Shown: positions 25,201 to 40,200 of the stretch, piece after piece
Numbering within the stretch: position 1 is the stretch's first letter
Layout: the number at the start of each line of letters is the position of its first letter
Assembly (NCBI GenBank): GCA_037179385.1
Contig: CM074185.1
Coordinates: forward strand, 10,452,422-10,516,421
Reading direction: 5' to 3'
Source of the DNA: Holothuria scabra
Taxonomy: Eukaryota > Echinodermata > Holothuroidea > Aspidochirotida > Holothuriidae
Length of the DNA: 64,000 nt
Made by a program: the position numbers and the translations under genes
The notes under the pieces: generated by a model
Database searches by the model: none
The model's input: the letters and a program-made list of their open reading frames with translations, nothing else
Told to the model about the DNA's origin: nothing

Positions 25201-28200
25201 TTGGGGGGGGGGGGTCCAAATTTACTGCGTGCATCAATGTGGTTCACTGATTTTCCTCGAGACATGCTGTCAGTGTGAATTCAATATATTAGTTCTGCTC
25301 AACCAGGGAGTTGCTAGTAGCTCTTGCAATTCCTTGACTCAACCAACAGAGCTATGAAAGGTCATACCAATGCATGTCTCCCACACACATTAAAAACTGT
25401 CAGCAAATCTAAAAGATGAGAACAGTTTCCTAGTAACATTGTCCAAAGACGATTTTTAACTTAACATATTCTGTTCTGTTAGTAAGCAAATTTATAGGCC
25501 TATAGGGCACAAAGGGGCTATAGATACTTCTCACGTGGCGTAATTTCCGCTAAGAGTATTCAACCCATTTCAGAGGTCAACCGAGATATAAACGTAGACT
25601 TGCCCTCGACATGGCGGTTGCTAACCCCTCGGGGTAACGTAACTGACGACTATATAGTTTCTTAGTTAGATGGAGTTTTACCAACCAATTGGTTCAATTC
25701 AGAGGGCCACGGCCCTTTTCCAGTTGTGGTTCCAGTTGTTTATGCTGAGCACCAAGAACAATGACAGAAGGTTCCATTTGTAAAGTCTTAAGTATGAACC
25801 GGCCAGGCGAAATCCCCACCTCCCGACTGCAAGTCGGATGGCAAACCATTTGCGGTCAAAATATGAAAAGTGTCTATAATAGGTCCACGTGAAAGGGGGA
25901 TTTCTTTTGGACTAGCAGGTATGCTACAAAAATGTTATTTTTACGCACTTAAAGCTATGCGTTTGAACTTAATTGCAGTAAGATCTCAACAAATATAGGC
26001 ATTCAAATGCATATTACGGATTTGCATACTACCAAACCATTGTTATAAGAATTACCCTTTGTATGGTTCTGTAACAATAGCGCCAGGTTTTTCGAGGTCT
26101 TCTCTGATCAGAGTATACCGAAATTCACCATCCAAATTTGACACGGAAATAGTCCCAGGCGCAACGTCAGTCCAGTACAACAGCCGGGATATCACATCAA
26201 TTCGTAAACCAAGCGGCTCTAAGAGAGGAAAAATAATTGCACTCGTTTTCATCATATCAGGTTCTTGCAGGTGTCAGAAGCTATAGTTTATTAATTAAAA
26301 ACGTCCATTGTATTGGTGCCACATTGGAAGAAAATTAGAGTTTGTCAACGCTTTTCAAATGATTGATGGCGGTGACTCCAAATAAGCTAGTTCGGTAATA
26401 CATTGGTGCAGGGATATACAGACCTAGCCTAGCAGGTAGCCCACAGCGTTCTCTTGTTTTCGTGCAGTAAGACACTAATAATGAATCTGAAAGGCCAACC
26501 CGAACAAACATACGTGGTACAGCCCTGCTTTACAGCCGATGCAAATGCATATTTTTACTCCAAAAAGGCAATTTAGACAAAGTCCGCTGGTTACAACAAC
26601 ACTAAGGATTCCTCCTGATATCATGGTTGGGTTGAAAAACAATGATGTCACCAAACTCAGAGTTTGGAACACGTGTTGTAAGTGCAGGATTGGTTGGTTT
26701 TTTCCAACGGTGTGGAAGATGTGCGCATGTGCATAGCCACGAAAACGAATTACTGAACTCGTTCATTAACTTTCATGCCCACCGAACAGAGGTTATTCTT
26801 TTTGAATGTGTACCTTTCTATTTGTAAAGAGCACCCATCCTTTCTAACAAAAAATGTTGTTCACAAAGGTTTCTTAATTTTAATAAAACGCCTGCATCTA
26901 TCAAGTATGAAAACCGGTTTGATTTCCTTCTTTGGGAGTATTGAGTCAGGTACAATATCGATACCATGAATACTGGCCTAATAAAAATCATTTATAAAAA
27001 GGAATAGCTACCAAGATGTTTTTAACGTTTGTAATTTACTTCAACTATAGTTTCGGCTTGCTTGTTTTCAAAACCTCCTATAACTTTGATTCATTCCTGA
27101 TTGTATTAATATTTTGTACAGCTAGTAGTTCCATGTACGACATGGGCCACATTACTTTTAAAAGTTCAAACCGTCTAGATGGCAAAATTGAGAAAGCCAT
27201 CTATGTGCAGTAATGAATTTATGAAGAGTCCGTTAATAGGTGTTGGCAAAGGTTCTATCAAAGAGCAAGAAAAAATAACTTACCTGTAACGTTCTCAAAA
27301 TGAACAACGTCATGAATGGAACGTCTTTCCACGTGAAACTTGCTGATAGTCTTTGTCCCATTGTCGGAATAGTAAACGAATTGCGTTCTAGGGTCATAAT
27401 CAACTGCTATAGGATCTGAGTTTTCATGAAGTGTGGGAGAAAAATTTTTGTTGTTGTAACGGTATGTCATCCGAACTGTTTTCTCCGTAGCCATGACAAG
27501 CAGATGCGGTGATGCTTGGACTAAGCAGAAAGGAAAATGGCGGTTGTTATGTTTAAACTATCTCTCAAATGTAAACGCTTCCATGACTCAAATGTTTTGA
27601 AACTCCAACGTCAGTAATACGTGACGTAAGATTTAATACGATTCGCTGGTTATTGTGATGTCATCCTCATAGCACATACTGGACAAAGTTTTATTTCTCT
27701 CTGCCTCTATTTTGAGGGTGGGTGTAATATAGAATGATACTTTTCCTAATTTTTTCTTGCATTGAAAGTGAAACAATTACAAAAAAATATGCATTAAATA
27801 AGTATATCAAGGGCGGCGTTGGACATTCCTTGAGTGGGTTGAAGACCTCTAAATGAATTGTAGGCGTAAGAATAGATGTGAGTACACATGATGAAAAGGG
27901 GGTGTTTTTAAGTGCATTGAAAAAAAACACTGTCAAAACAGAAGGACCCAAAACCGGACGTGACGAAAAATAACTATGAACTATGTACAACTATTCACAC
28001 TTATTTCAGCTTAAACATAATAAATTAAATTGTTGTGGCTGATACAACACACCCGCCAACCCACCATTTACAAATTTGAAAGCAAGGTATAAAACAATTA
28101 AAGGTTACCCACCACCCGACCAGTCCTCACTGAACAAGTGGACCCCTGGTCCTGTCGAACGTTGCACTAGGTAGACAAACGGGGTCAGCTTCAACCCTAA

Positions 28201-31200
28201 GCCTCTCTCTAAACACTATATCACATCAGTCTTTCCAAAAGGCTATCTTATGGAGATCGAAGCAAAGGTCAGTATATTACAAACACTTTTACTGAACTTG
28301 GGGTGATAGACCATAGAAAACGTAGTCCTGGCTAACCGCACAGGTGCTACAAGACTTGAGGCGAAAAGCCAGGCTTGAGAAGACTCCTAGAGGAGGGCGA
28401 CAAAGCAAAGCCTCTCTGCCACAAGACATGAGGTACACCCTCCGACTTAGGCGCATCCAGTACGAGGAAAAACGCCAACAAAATGGTTAAGAAGTTGAAG
28501 AAAGCCTTATAATCTACACAAGGATTGCTCAATTTTAAAAAATTACCCAGTCGTTGGTTCCATAGTATGTCTCTTAATCAGACTTGGATAAAAAAAAACC
28601 CAAACTTAGTTGGGTAAAGGCTTTACTCGTTATTTGGTTATGATAGTCAAACAACCATTTCACCCAACTAAGTTTTGTTCAACCAAATCGGTACAAATTT
28701 TACCAAGCTTAGTGTTAGGCATTTAAACAACCAAACTGGGTAATATTTACTTCCAAATTTCGCCCCGATTGTACTTAACAGGATGTTCAAACATGTAGGT
28801 CCTAACATAGAATGAACACTCTGAAAAGTCTTATGCCAAGAAAGTGGTACATGCAAAGCATCGGTCATCTATTTTACAGAGAACCGTTTGAGTTGTACAT
28901 AGTACTCGTAGTGTTTTAGGTAATCTTTGAATTATGTCATTCCGGCGTTTGCTTTTGAATCTAACTATACACAACACGACCACGAACTAGACTCGAACGT
29001 CGCATCGATAATACTCCCCTAGTTTACTTGGATGCAAAACTGCAAATGGCAGATTCAGTACCAGTTTTAATGCTAAACACTGTAAAACGTGATGGAAACT
29101 GAGAGCAAGAACAATTGCCGTGATGTCACAATTTATCGTTTATAATCCCAGTCCCAGAATCTGAGACAGTTGTAAGGCTAAAGTAGTTTGACCAATGTGG
29201 TGTGAGTGCTTTTGCACCGAGAGGAAAGGAGGTATCACAAATCATTTTCGTTGATCAATCGTGAGAATCAAAGTTGTCCCAATTTATTAAACTAGGTGGT
29301 AACAATCGTGTAGAGTTTGGTCACAATAAATATTGTAGATCAATCTCCGCGGACAGACCAATTGAAATAATTCACAGTAAAATGAAAACGTTGAAACGCC
29401 TTCTGTTTGTTTGTCTGTTTTGCCAGCTGCTCTCCCTCTTTCCACCAGTTGGTTAGGGGAGTGAACAGTTCTTAGTGTAGCAGCAAAAAAAAAAAAAAAA
29501 AACGAGTTAATTTTATTTTCTTTCCTTGGTTGCCTCGGTTGGTTAGGTAGATAGGGTTTGACGTCTCACGCATATGTTGCATAGTGTCAAAGCAGGAAGC
29601 TCTCCTGTCGAATACCACAGCTTGATGTAAATTTTTTCAAGAATGTATGGTTCTCTGTATTCGAAAGTTGGTTTGCCAGGGGCCATTTGACCAAATTTCC
29701 TAGTGCTTTTGTGAAAGTGTTATAAACACTATATGGGCGTACTTATAACTTCGGTAAATGGAAACTAGCCCCACATAGTACAAGTTTCGAAGATTAAACT
29801 CTACTCCATTGTCATAACCTTGCACCTTAAGTTGGTACAATGTTCTTTCCACGACTGCCGAATGCAAAGTACAAACTACGCTTTAAAAACACAATTTTCA
29901 ACTATGCACCAAATCAAGCTATGGTGAAGAGACACCAATTAATGGTCGGATTGGTTTTTAAAGTGGAAATACATGACCATAGTTTAGACAGAAATTAAAA
30001 AGAATGAAAAAATAATTCAAAATAGTTTGAGTCGGAAGAAGATTGACAAAGTTTGTTGACTCAAATTGAATAAAGCCCATGGGCGCCCGCAAGGGGAGGC
30101 AAGGGGGGAGGGGCACTTGCCCCACCCCCCACCCCCCCCCCACCACCCCCCGCCCTGGAAAATCAAACTTGTGAAAAAATTAATTAAAAATTAATATAAA
30201 AAAGTTAAAAATAAATCATAAAAATATATTTACTTACAGCGTCAGTTTCTATTGAAATATGCGGACATTTGACTAGGAATAGCAAAAGAAAAGAGAAGGT
30301 ATGCTGAAAAGTGAAATCGTAATTTGGGGACCATTACTCGTGATATCTATTGGAAATGTGTAATTGTAAAAACTATGCCAAAATTGTGTTAGTTGTCAGG
30401 TTTGTAGTGTGCATATGGCATACTACTATTAATGGATGCGTTGGTCTTTGTTTGGTCCCGTGCTGATCTCAAGTGACGACGCGCGGATTTAACTGGGATG
30501 GTAGCGCTCCGCTTAAATAGTGTACACAGTTCAATCATCCATGAATGACCTTGCCCCCCCCCCCCTTGTAAAAATTTCTGCGGACGCCCATGATAGAGCC
30601 TTTTTAGAGTGAAACCCGCTGTAGGTAAAGGAAAGTTATTATTTGATAATTAAACCTACTCTTTCCTACAAAAAAATCGCTGTAGCTGTTTTTAATAAAT
30701 GATATAATGCATTCAAAAAATATTAATTTTTAATACTTTTGTTTAAAAATAGGATAGTGACGAAAATGAGTATTACCACTCGACATCAGTGAGTATTTAA
30801 ACTGAAGTTGTGCAATATCTTACACAAATTTATATCGTGTAGGAGTACTCATTGTTGTAAGTACCGTTTTTATTGAAATTGTTTTAATATTTTCTGAGTG
30901 TATGTGTGCTGAGCTCAGTTGCTAGTGTATCATCGCGGCAGAAGAAATTGTTTGAAGCTATGGAAGCGAAAAGCAATAAGAAATAATTTCTTATTATAAC
31001 TCAGTGTCAATTTGCACAAATACTAGTGCATCTTTAGACTGAAATTATTGATTAATAGCAGATTTACCTGCCCTAATTGTAGCGTTAAACCCTCGCTCGT
31101 TAATGCTGCCGTCTGTCTTAAATCGTATCGTCATATCATTCTTTCTTGACACCATTTTATCAGGGCAATGAGGCCAAACATAACTTGTCCCACACGAAGG

Positions 31201-34200
31201 AAACATCACTATATCGCCAGCATTGTCTGTTATCTGTATAGAAATAAACTCAGAATTCAGTTATTTTTTAATTGCTGTTCGTATTATATGCATAAATGTT
31301 AGCATGTTAGTTAGCATAAATGTTGGCATAAATTTTAGCATGTGTAAAAGTTGAAAAAATCAAGTAATGGATGCCATAGGAAAAGCCCTCCATTTATTAT
31401 TTTTTTACAAAATTGTACAGTTTTATAAAACAGTTTTATAAAAAAAAAAAACCGTACAGTTTTTTTTTTATTTTTATCAAACTTTCCATACAGCACACAT
31501 TATGAACTTAATGCGACGTTCTGTTATGTGACGTCATTTGCAGAGGTGCCAGTATATCCAAAGATGCCAGTTGCTTATGGTTTATGGAGATATCAATCAC
31601 TTTCGAATTTTTTTTAAATTTAATATGTAGAAAAAAGTGGTGTGAGGTTAAACAAACATTTATCAACGATTGACTTCAGGACAATAGAAGAACAAGAGAT
31701 GTTTTCGAAGTACTACAATTTTCAATTGTTGCGCAATTTTTTACCAACTTTCAACTTACACTATGGGCAAAGATGCTGGAATGACGTTTGGGCTAATATT
31801 AACCAATTTCGGTAAGGAAATTGCCTCAAATATGGTTGGGCATTTGTCGTACCCAATAATTAGTAAACTGAAAATTACCCAACCAGATTTGCAAAACATT
31901 ACCGGTAGTTTTTAAAACTGAGCAGCTCTATATCGAACAGGAGTTGGGTAATGTTTCATTCTTTTACCTATTTTAGGGTGTTTGATTTACTCAATATTCG
32001 TTGATGAATATGTTAAGGTATGCCTTATAAATTGCATGAACTTAATGTTGTCATCAGGAATGGGGCATAGACTAGAAGACTATCAGAAAAATAAGGTATG
32101 ATCATGTGCTTTCAGTCTTTAATAATTTGATCGAGCCAATAATAAAAAACACCATAACTTAATAGGCTAGTAAGCAAAAACCAATTATGTACGCCAACCT
32201 ACTCTTGACTGATCACTCTCAAAATCTGGCCAAAGAAGCATAGTCGGGTGTTGGTAGGCTAGAAAACCCCAGCCTGGGCAAGCCTAAAAAAGTTTGCTAA
32301 CTTGCAGCAGAAAGTTTTTCCTTAACCGTTTTGATCAAAAGTTAGATATAACATGAAATACCCTACTAGGCTAGTACATAAAAATTGTGTTCATGTTTTC
32401 TCTTAGAAACAAACCACAACCCTCCAACCAGTGTTCTGTCTCTTCAATCGTCGAGTCTATGTGGTCGTTCGAAGAGTTATGACCGTGAACGACGCGTCTA
32501 TGAATGCGTAAGTACACACAGCGTATAACATATGAACACTTTGAGAAATATAGACTTATAATTGACCAAGGTCAATCCCTTTTAATTGTAAAAGTTTCAG
32601 GTTGGTTAACAAATGCCCAATTTTAAAGTGTACATCTGAAGTATCCCAACGCTTTAAAAATGTACTTATTGCTCCAGATTGACGGCAAATACATTTGGAA
32701 ACAGCTTGCATTACTGCGACAGTGACTTCTACATTATACATAGTGAGTAAAACCTCGGATTTCGCGTGCCCAAGCCTGATGACACTTTCGAGAAGGTGCA
32801 TAGTTTCCTTAGCCCTGTAGCAGTGGGCATAGACAATCTTACTTTGTGGCATACACACAACTTCATACAAAGGTCAAGCAAATATACTGGAGCTTTAAGT
32901 GTAATATAAGGTAGATCATCCCCAGCAATATCGTTGAACTTACTTTTATATAGTCTTTCGTACAGCCATCCGATTTTTCCAGTAGGAAAGTGAAGAATTC
33001 GATTTCTATAACTGTATTCTCTGGTGATGTTATTGTAGACGTACAATCAATATTATTCGGATAACTGTTGGGAAAATTCGGCGAAAACAGCGCCCTCGTC
33101 TTCGTAGTAGCAGTGATCGCCGATAAACTGCACACATCTGGTGAATGAAAAGTAGTTATGTTAAAGTGGTCCAAACACAAAATTCAATTGATGGTCGCTT
33201 AATATGCAAAGAGTACACTGAGTTTTCAATTCTCCTTTTTTTTTAGGTGAAATGATGCATGCTGGGCTTAGTCACCTCCTTTATTTCTTTCAATTCCCCT
33301 TTTCCTTTAGCTACTCTATTTACTTTAAGCCAAACAAGGGAGTCCCTCGAGAAACACAGCTCCTGTTACAACCAATAATGTAAAAATTACCGATAATGTG
33401 AAAAAAAAATTACCGCTTATGTAAAAACAACCGATAATGTAAAAAAAAATTAACCGAAAATGTAAAAAAATCTTTGAACCGATAATGTAAAAAAAAAGCT
33501 GACAGGCGACAATCGGGCAGGGTTGCGAAGCAAATAGGTTCGTGGGTGTGTGTGTGTGTGTGTACATTCGTGTGTGCCCATGTACCCTTGATGAACGTAT
33601 TGGTGTTTATTGACTATGTTGTGTCTGAGTGTAGCCTTCATCACGGGAATAGCCAGGACTTCACGGGAATGCAGGGCCTGATTGCCGTCCGGGGGATTTT
33701 GAAATAATAAAGTACCCTTAGATGTAGGCTAATCTGGTGCTAATATCATTTGCATTATTAGCATCATTTGATGTCATTCTTTCTGTACCATAACAAAATA
33801 TTCTTTTTAGAATTCGATTGGGGGCATGGCCGGGCATCCCTCTAGCTACGCCAATATCATATACGTGGTTTATGATTGGGTTTGTGAATCTCTCTTGTCG
33901 CTCGAGAAAATGCATGCCCGAAGAAACGTCAAGAAATCAATGTCTGATCAGGAAGCAGCTTACTGGTCTAGTCGGCCCCCGACAGTGGCCAGGCGACACG
34001 CTGTCATTTACCATACTCACATAGTATGCTGGATTCAAACAAAAGGTAACCAATGTCACATATCACACCCCTTGCTTTGCCCCAACTGTCACTGACACAG
34101 TGTTGATTATGAAAAGAATAATGATGGGGTAAACATTTACAGACGCAACGCGAAGCTGAGCCCAAACCGTCTAAGGGTGAGGGTCCAGGGGGCAAAGCTC

Positions 34201-37200
34201 CCTGGACTCTCAAGCTCTAGCTATGATGTTTTAGAGTAACCTATCTCTGGATGAAAAAATATACCTCATGAGATGTATGTTGTTTATTATTTTGGTTAAC
34301 CCAACTCCTAACTGACCGAACTGGTTGGGGGGCAAGCGAGTGGAAAGGACAAATTCTGGTGGGAAAAATTCCCCTCTTTCCCCCTCCCAGTAGTGCCGCC
34401 ACTGCTAGAGCGAAAAGTGAGTTTTCGTAAACCCAATCATAAACCAGGTATTAGCCATTGGGGCAGCTAGAGGGAGGACAGGGGGCCATGCCCGTTATCG
34501 GATTCTAAAAAAAATTGAAATGGTACAGAAGGAATGACATCAAATGATGCTAATTATGCAAATATCTTAGAGTTCTTTATTATTACAAAGAAATACCCGA
34601 GCGGCGATCAAGCCCTGTTGTTGGTTGTTGGCCACCTCTCCCCCATAGAATGCCCTGGCTATACTCTCGTTATGAAGGTTACGCTCAGACACAACATAGT
34701 CAATAAAACACTCTAAGAAAAAGATTGGCAAAAATTACATATTGTTGTTGGGGAAACATAACTCATAAAACCTTTTTAGCAAACTTCATTAAGCTTATTG
34801 TAAAAAATTTATGTAATAATAAGGCAAAATCGTGATGATTCTCCCAACCTTCAGCAATTTTCTTCCCCAACAAAGTTATATGTGCCTATACGTTTGCCTA
34901 ACTGTGTTTGGACTGTGTACACCAAATAGTTCACACAGGGTACATGCCCACATACTCATGTAGACACGCACCCACCCACGAACCTATTTGCTTCCCGCCC
35001 TACATAAACTCTCTCAAACATACACACCTATACGTAGGACCATACGAAACCCTCGTTTGAACAGTTTTTTACATTATCTGTAAAAGTTTTTTCATTATCG
35101 GTTAAAAGATTTTTTACATAACCGGTTAATTTTTTTTTACATTATCGGTTGTTTTTACATTATCGGTTAATTTTTAACATCGGTTGTAACAGCTCCCTTA
35201 CTGGCAAAACAACATACTGCTGGTGATCGAGATAGTTTTTATGGGATAGCATTAGCCTCTTTGTTCATAAACCTGGGTATGAAGTCGCTGATTTCGTTAA
35301 ACCTACCAAATACTTGAAGAGACGCGCACCCATGACGTAACAGGGGAAAGCAAACTACAAATACCACTGGAAAATTTTAGGCAAAAACTGTGTTTCCATG
35401 GGTAATAGAGGTTCGGACTAAATCTACGCAATTTGATGACGGAATTTTCATTCAAATCTGAAATATATTTTAGCAAGTGGTGTTACATATTTTTTCCCAA
35501 ACTGATTTGAGCGCACTTACCAGAAGGTATACCACTTCTTTAGTTTCAGTTTTTTATATTGCTTTTTATATTGCTGTAAAGTTATATAAAATTCATTAGG
35601 AGTGTTGCATGAAAATACCAAACTCGTAACACAACAAAGAGAATAAAGAGGTTAGCACAACATGATCAAATAGCAAATAAAAATTACGAAAATATAAGGC
35701 TTATAAAACATGCTGCAAGTCATAAAAGTAACTCTAAGGCTTCATTCTTAATATAAAGAACACCTTCCTAAATGAACAAGCTTGTTTGTACGATCATAAA
35801 ACTAAGAATGGTCACAGTTTGCAGTTGGTAAGTTAGATGGAGTTTTCACGGTCCAGTTTCTATCAATTTGTTCAAGTCGAGCTAGTCACGGTCTCCTTTC
35901 TATTGGCTAACTGCTTTCATTTCCCCACCCCATTGCTTATGCTGAGCACCGAGCCCAATGACGGTAGGTTCCTTTTTGAAACCTTTGGTATGGCCCGGCC
36001 AGGATTTGAACTCCCGACCTCCAAACTGCAAGTCGAATGCTATAACCCCTTGACCATGGAGTCTGAAATTGTAACTGTTATTGCACAATGGCTACAAGTT
36101 TAAGCTGACTTTCACGTAAGGTATAATAAAGGCAAAGAATCTAAGCATAGTTTTTCGAAAGTTTTGTATCTCTCTTCTCTCACATATAAATAAGTAACAA
36201 AGATTGCAAACTTTACATGAGGTATACGATAGAGGCCTGAAACAATTTCACTACACAGTCAGTGGCGTAGCAACGGGGGGGGGGGGGGAGGGGGGAGTTA
36301 GGACCTACCGTGACCCAAACTGCAATGTAAACCACCTAAAGTAGCGGTTTTTTTCTCTCTATCCTTAGACTTTACCCTCATGTCGTGCCACCCCCCCCCC
36401 CCCCCATCATGACACAAACACAATCCTGGCTAGTTTGTAGATATTTTAAAAGACTGGGTTAACAGGTATATTTTGATTCTTTCCGGGGTTTTCATTCTGT
36501 TGTGTTTTTCTTGGACAATATAGGGATATGATCTCCCCGTGGGGACCGTTGTTGTTGTTTTTGTGTAATCTCTTTTCTTTTGTTAACTTGGTCATTGTTA
36601 TTATTTTTTCTTTAACGGAGGGTTCTTTTACAAGCTCTATGGAACTTTTCTGATTTTCCTCCTGAGTCGCGTTTTAGTTTTGATTCGTTGCATTATTTTC
36701 TGATTTGTGTTACATGTAAATCCCGAGAATGACTGAAATAAATGTTGTCAAACCGAACCGAACCATGTGAAATGCAAAATGTTAAATTCTTATGCAACTT
36801 ATGTAGTGGTATTAACATTGATTACAAAGATTAGGAAAAACAAACACTTTTTATTTATGTGAAGATATGATGTCATATATGTTTGTTTCATCATCTGCTG
36901 AAAATGTAGCACCTTTGTCTGCTGATATGTTGATAACCACAGATCACCTTACAATGAAAATTTTGCAAGACGGCTTAGAATAACTACACTTCTTGACGTA
37001 ACCCTACACCTTTATATAAGCTTAGTTGACCCTCATCTTCTCTTTTGTCCTTATATGCCTCATGGGGACATTGAACACCAGCAGAACATTTTTAAGAACT
37101 CAATGAAGAATGAACTGTAGGCTTTGAGTTAAATTGTCGTTAGTACAAAAAGTTTACTTTTTTCGTATAACAATGAACAAAAGAATGCCTTGAAATTTCC

Positions 37201-40200
37201 TATTTTAAAGTAATAGCAGTGACATGGGCCTTTTATTTTAAACATTATTACCCTTGTAACTCTAATATGGGTAGTGCATGTTTGCTTTCATTTTCATAAA
37301 TCATGAAAATATACACTCTAAAAACAGTTGGGTAAAAAGCGTTGGGCAAAATTCAAAATGCCCAACTTGGGCAAATTATTACCCAACAAATGGGTAAACA
37401 ACTTTACCCATATTTTTGGGCAAATTTAGGTTGAGTAAAATCCAGGTATTGGTAAAAGGTGTTGGGTATAAGTTTTAAAGTACCCAACAGTTGGGTTAAA
37501 TGTAATTGACCAATCAGATGATTAGTAAAAGATCAGTTAAGTTTACATATAGTTTTTGTAATAAAAGGAAGCGGGGGCCAGGCCCCCCCCCAATAATTTT
37601 TTTATGAGATTTGGGGGTGGCATGCCCCCCCCCCTCCCATAACTGAATGTCGCAAAATAAATTTTTCAAAAGTAATTAAACCAATTTAAGTTGCTTTTGT
37701 TACATTTCGGCTTTTCTTTGGCGCAAATATTACTTTTCAGAGTGCAAACGTTGCAGAGCTTCCGGGGGCCTCGCCCCCTGAACCCCCACATTAACGATAA
37801 CTTGTAGGAGAGTTTATTTTCGCCCTTCAAACAATTGCAGGGTATGCTGCAATTGTGCCCCACTCTGAATTTCAGAATAAATTCAGGTAGACTGTGACAA
37901 GCTTCATATCTTCGGAATCTCTTGACATTTTTACTCGTCGGGTTTCAGGATGGATAATTTTCTAACAGATTTGGAGTGGCTAAAATTGGCTACCTTGGTG
38001 TGGATTAAAGTGTGCTCCTAGCATCTGGCATGTTTCTACTACATGTAGGGTTTTTTTTCATTCCCTGGGGATGCACAAAATCGTTCAAAAATCATACTTG
38101 GTGTGGTGGGTAGCCTATTTCTATTAGCTCAAAAAGCTATGACCGTTACTTCATAGAAAATCACAACACAATGCCCGAAATTGCCGAATATCCAAATTCT
38201 TTCAAGCATTTGCCCGAAAATGGAAAAGTATCATAGTAGGGGTAACATAGTTAAGAAAGGTTAAGAGATAAAAAAAAATGGCGATACATTTGGGAAGCCT
38301 GTGGCTTAAAAGAAACAGTTATTCTTTAGACTGTTTTTAAATCTTGTGTAAAACTAACACAATACCCGAAATGGCCGATTATTTTAATAGCTTCAACTCT
38401 TTGCCGAAAAACTGAAGACGCTGTATTTAAAGTAAAATTTCCATGGAAAATAAAAAAGATCTGCTACACATTCGGGTAGAATGTGAAAAAAGGTTTTCAT
38501 CCTCTCAACTTCACACTGCAAATATTGCCCGAAATGGTCAAATATTCGGGCAAAGGTTAAAAAATGCTGGAACGTTTTCAATTGCCAAATTAATTCAACG
38601 GATGGACAGGAAGGTATTCAGGTGCCCAAAAGTTTGCCATGTATCCTGCTCTAGAGCCAAATACGGGCAATGGTTATGAGAATCGGGTAATTTGTTTTTC
38701 GATACTTTAATGATGCAGGGCGAGAATGTCTTCCCGTAAGTCTGCTTGAAAATTCATTTCATGACACCTTGTAACGGGACAATTCTGTCAATAAGTGTTA
38801 CTTATAAAAGAAAAATCATCTACTTCATTTCATCCAATGGTAGTGGTACATTTTATCTGATTCTTCTGATCAAAATAGCGACTGTTAAGATCCCCATAGG
38901 CCCATTTTTTTCAAAAGTAAAATCATATATAGTCGGAAGTTCGGGTACAATTTTTTCTATATATATTGAATATAGCCAAGAGTCTCATTAGAGTAAAATT
39001 CATTGGCATGTTTTCAGTTCCGGTTTGTGGTTTCCCCCGAAAATATGCGGGACCATTTCATCAATTGGTAGCGATACATTTTATCTGGTAATTTTCTGAT
39101 CAAATGGCGACTGCTTAGATCTCCCTATAAGCCTGGGAAATGCCCTTTTCAACTGTCTCAGGGGTTATATTTTTCAAAATTTTCTGTTCGCTTCGGGCCA
39201 ACCAGTAGAGAAACTCAGCGCAGATAGTCTTCCTAGCAGCATTTTAGTTTCAAGTGAACATTTTTGTGCAAACAGAACTTCGAATTAGCGACTTCTAAGA
39301 CCTCCTATAAGCGTAGGAAATGACACTTTTGACTGTGTTAAGTGATCAGATTTTTTAAACGTTCCTGTACGTTTCGCCCCAACTTATGGGGGTGCTCCAA
39401 TTAGATCGCATCATAGCAGAATTTAAGTTTCAAGTGATCATTTTTTACGAAAGGAAACTCAAAATAGCGACTGCTTAGATCCCCATATAAGCCCGAGAAA
39501 TGCCATTTTCAACTGTCTGAGGGGTCATATATTTAAAAATGTTTTGTACGCTTCGCGCCAACCAATGGTGGCTCTCCGCTTTGTCTTTCTGGCTGAGTGT
39601 TAGTGTGGAACGAACGTACGTTTATCTGGAATTGAAACTTAAAAAAACGACTGCTTGGATCCCCTTCACAAGCCTGGGAAATGTCATTTTTTACTGTCTG
39701 AGAAGTACGAATTTTCAAATTTTCTGGACGCTCCCCGCTAACCAGTGGTGGCGCTCCTCTTTGACTGTTTTACGGGCAGAATTACATTTCTTCGGTCAAC
39801 AATCTTCTACCCCAAAACTGAAATGCTCCCCTGCGCCTCTGGAAATACCTTACTCAGGTGTGCACTGGAACAGCTGCTTGCAACATTCAGCAGGATTCCG
39901 GATTTGCGATCCTAGGATAGTCCAGTGGAGTAATGAACTGAGCTAATCAGTATCTCAAAAGTGTTTTAATCTTAGAAAAATCACAAATTTTTCTCACCAG
40001 AATTAGCGACAAATATACCTGGAAAATGCCATTTCCAGCCATCTGGGAGGTTTTAAAATCCAAAATTTCCTTTGTACGCTCCGCGCCAACTGATGCTGGC
40101 GCTACGCTTAGATAGTAACTACCTTAGATAGTAATAGTATCCAACCTCCCCCATGAACCCCTACCAGGGCTTTGCACCCTGAACCCCACCAGGGGCCCTT

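Larger units (their letters stand above)
27521..31067. other. Intron 3 of the receptor
   Basis: A 3.5 kb intron that holds a TTGGGTAA-family piece (28,550-28,760) and a 515-bp element (30,078-30,592), listed separately. The remaining sequence, including 27,521-28,540, 28,770-30,070 and 30,600-31,060, is AT-rich with short homopolymers (A-run at 29,485) and no recognised gene. Confidence 0.6.

Noticed and set aside
33371..33498. CRISPR-like array of regularly spaced AACCGATAATGTAAAAA motifs
   Set aside because: The spacers are a few A/T bases only, and the motifs mirror those at 35,065-35,180 as transposon ends in an animal genome.
35993..36060. tRNA gene on the minus strand
   Set aside because: Box A and box B are good, but the stems do not form a full cloverleaf and the sequence is joined to a dispersed head repeat, so it is SINE.
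39539..39946. 135-codon open frame
   Set aside because: It follows the 180-bp subrepeats of the nested element and repeats itself with them.
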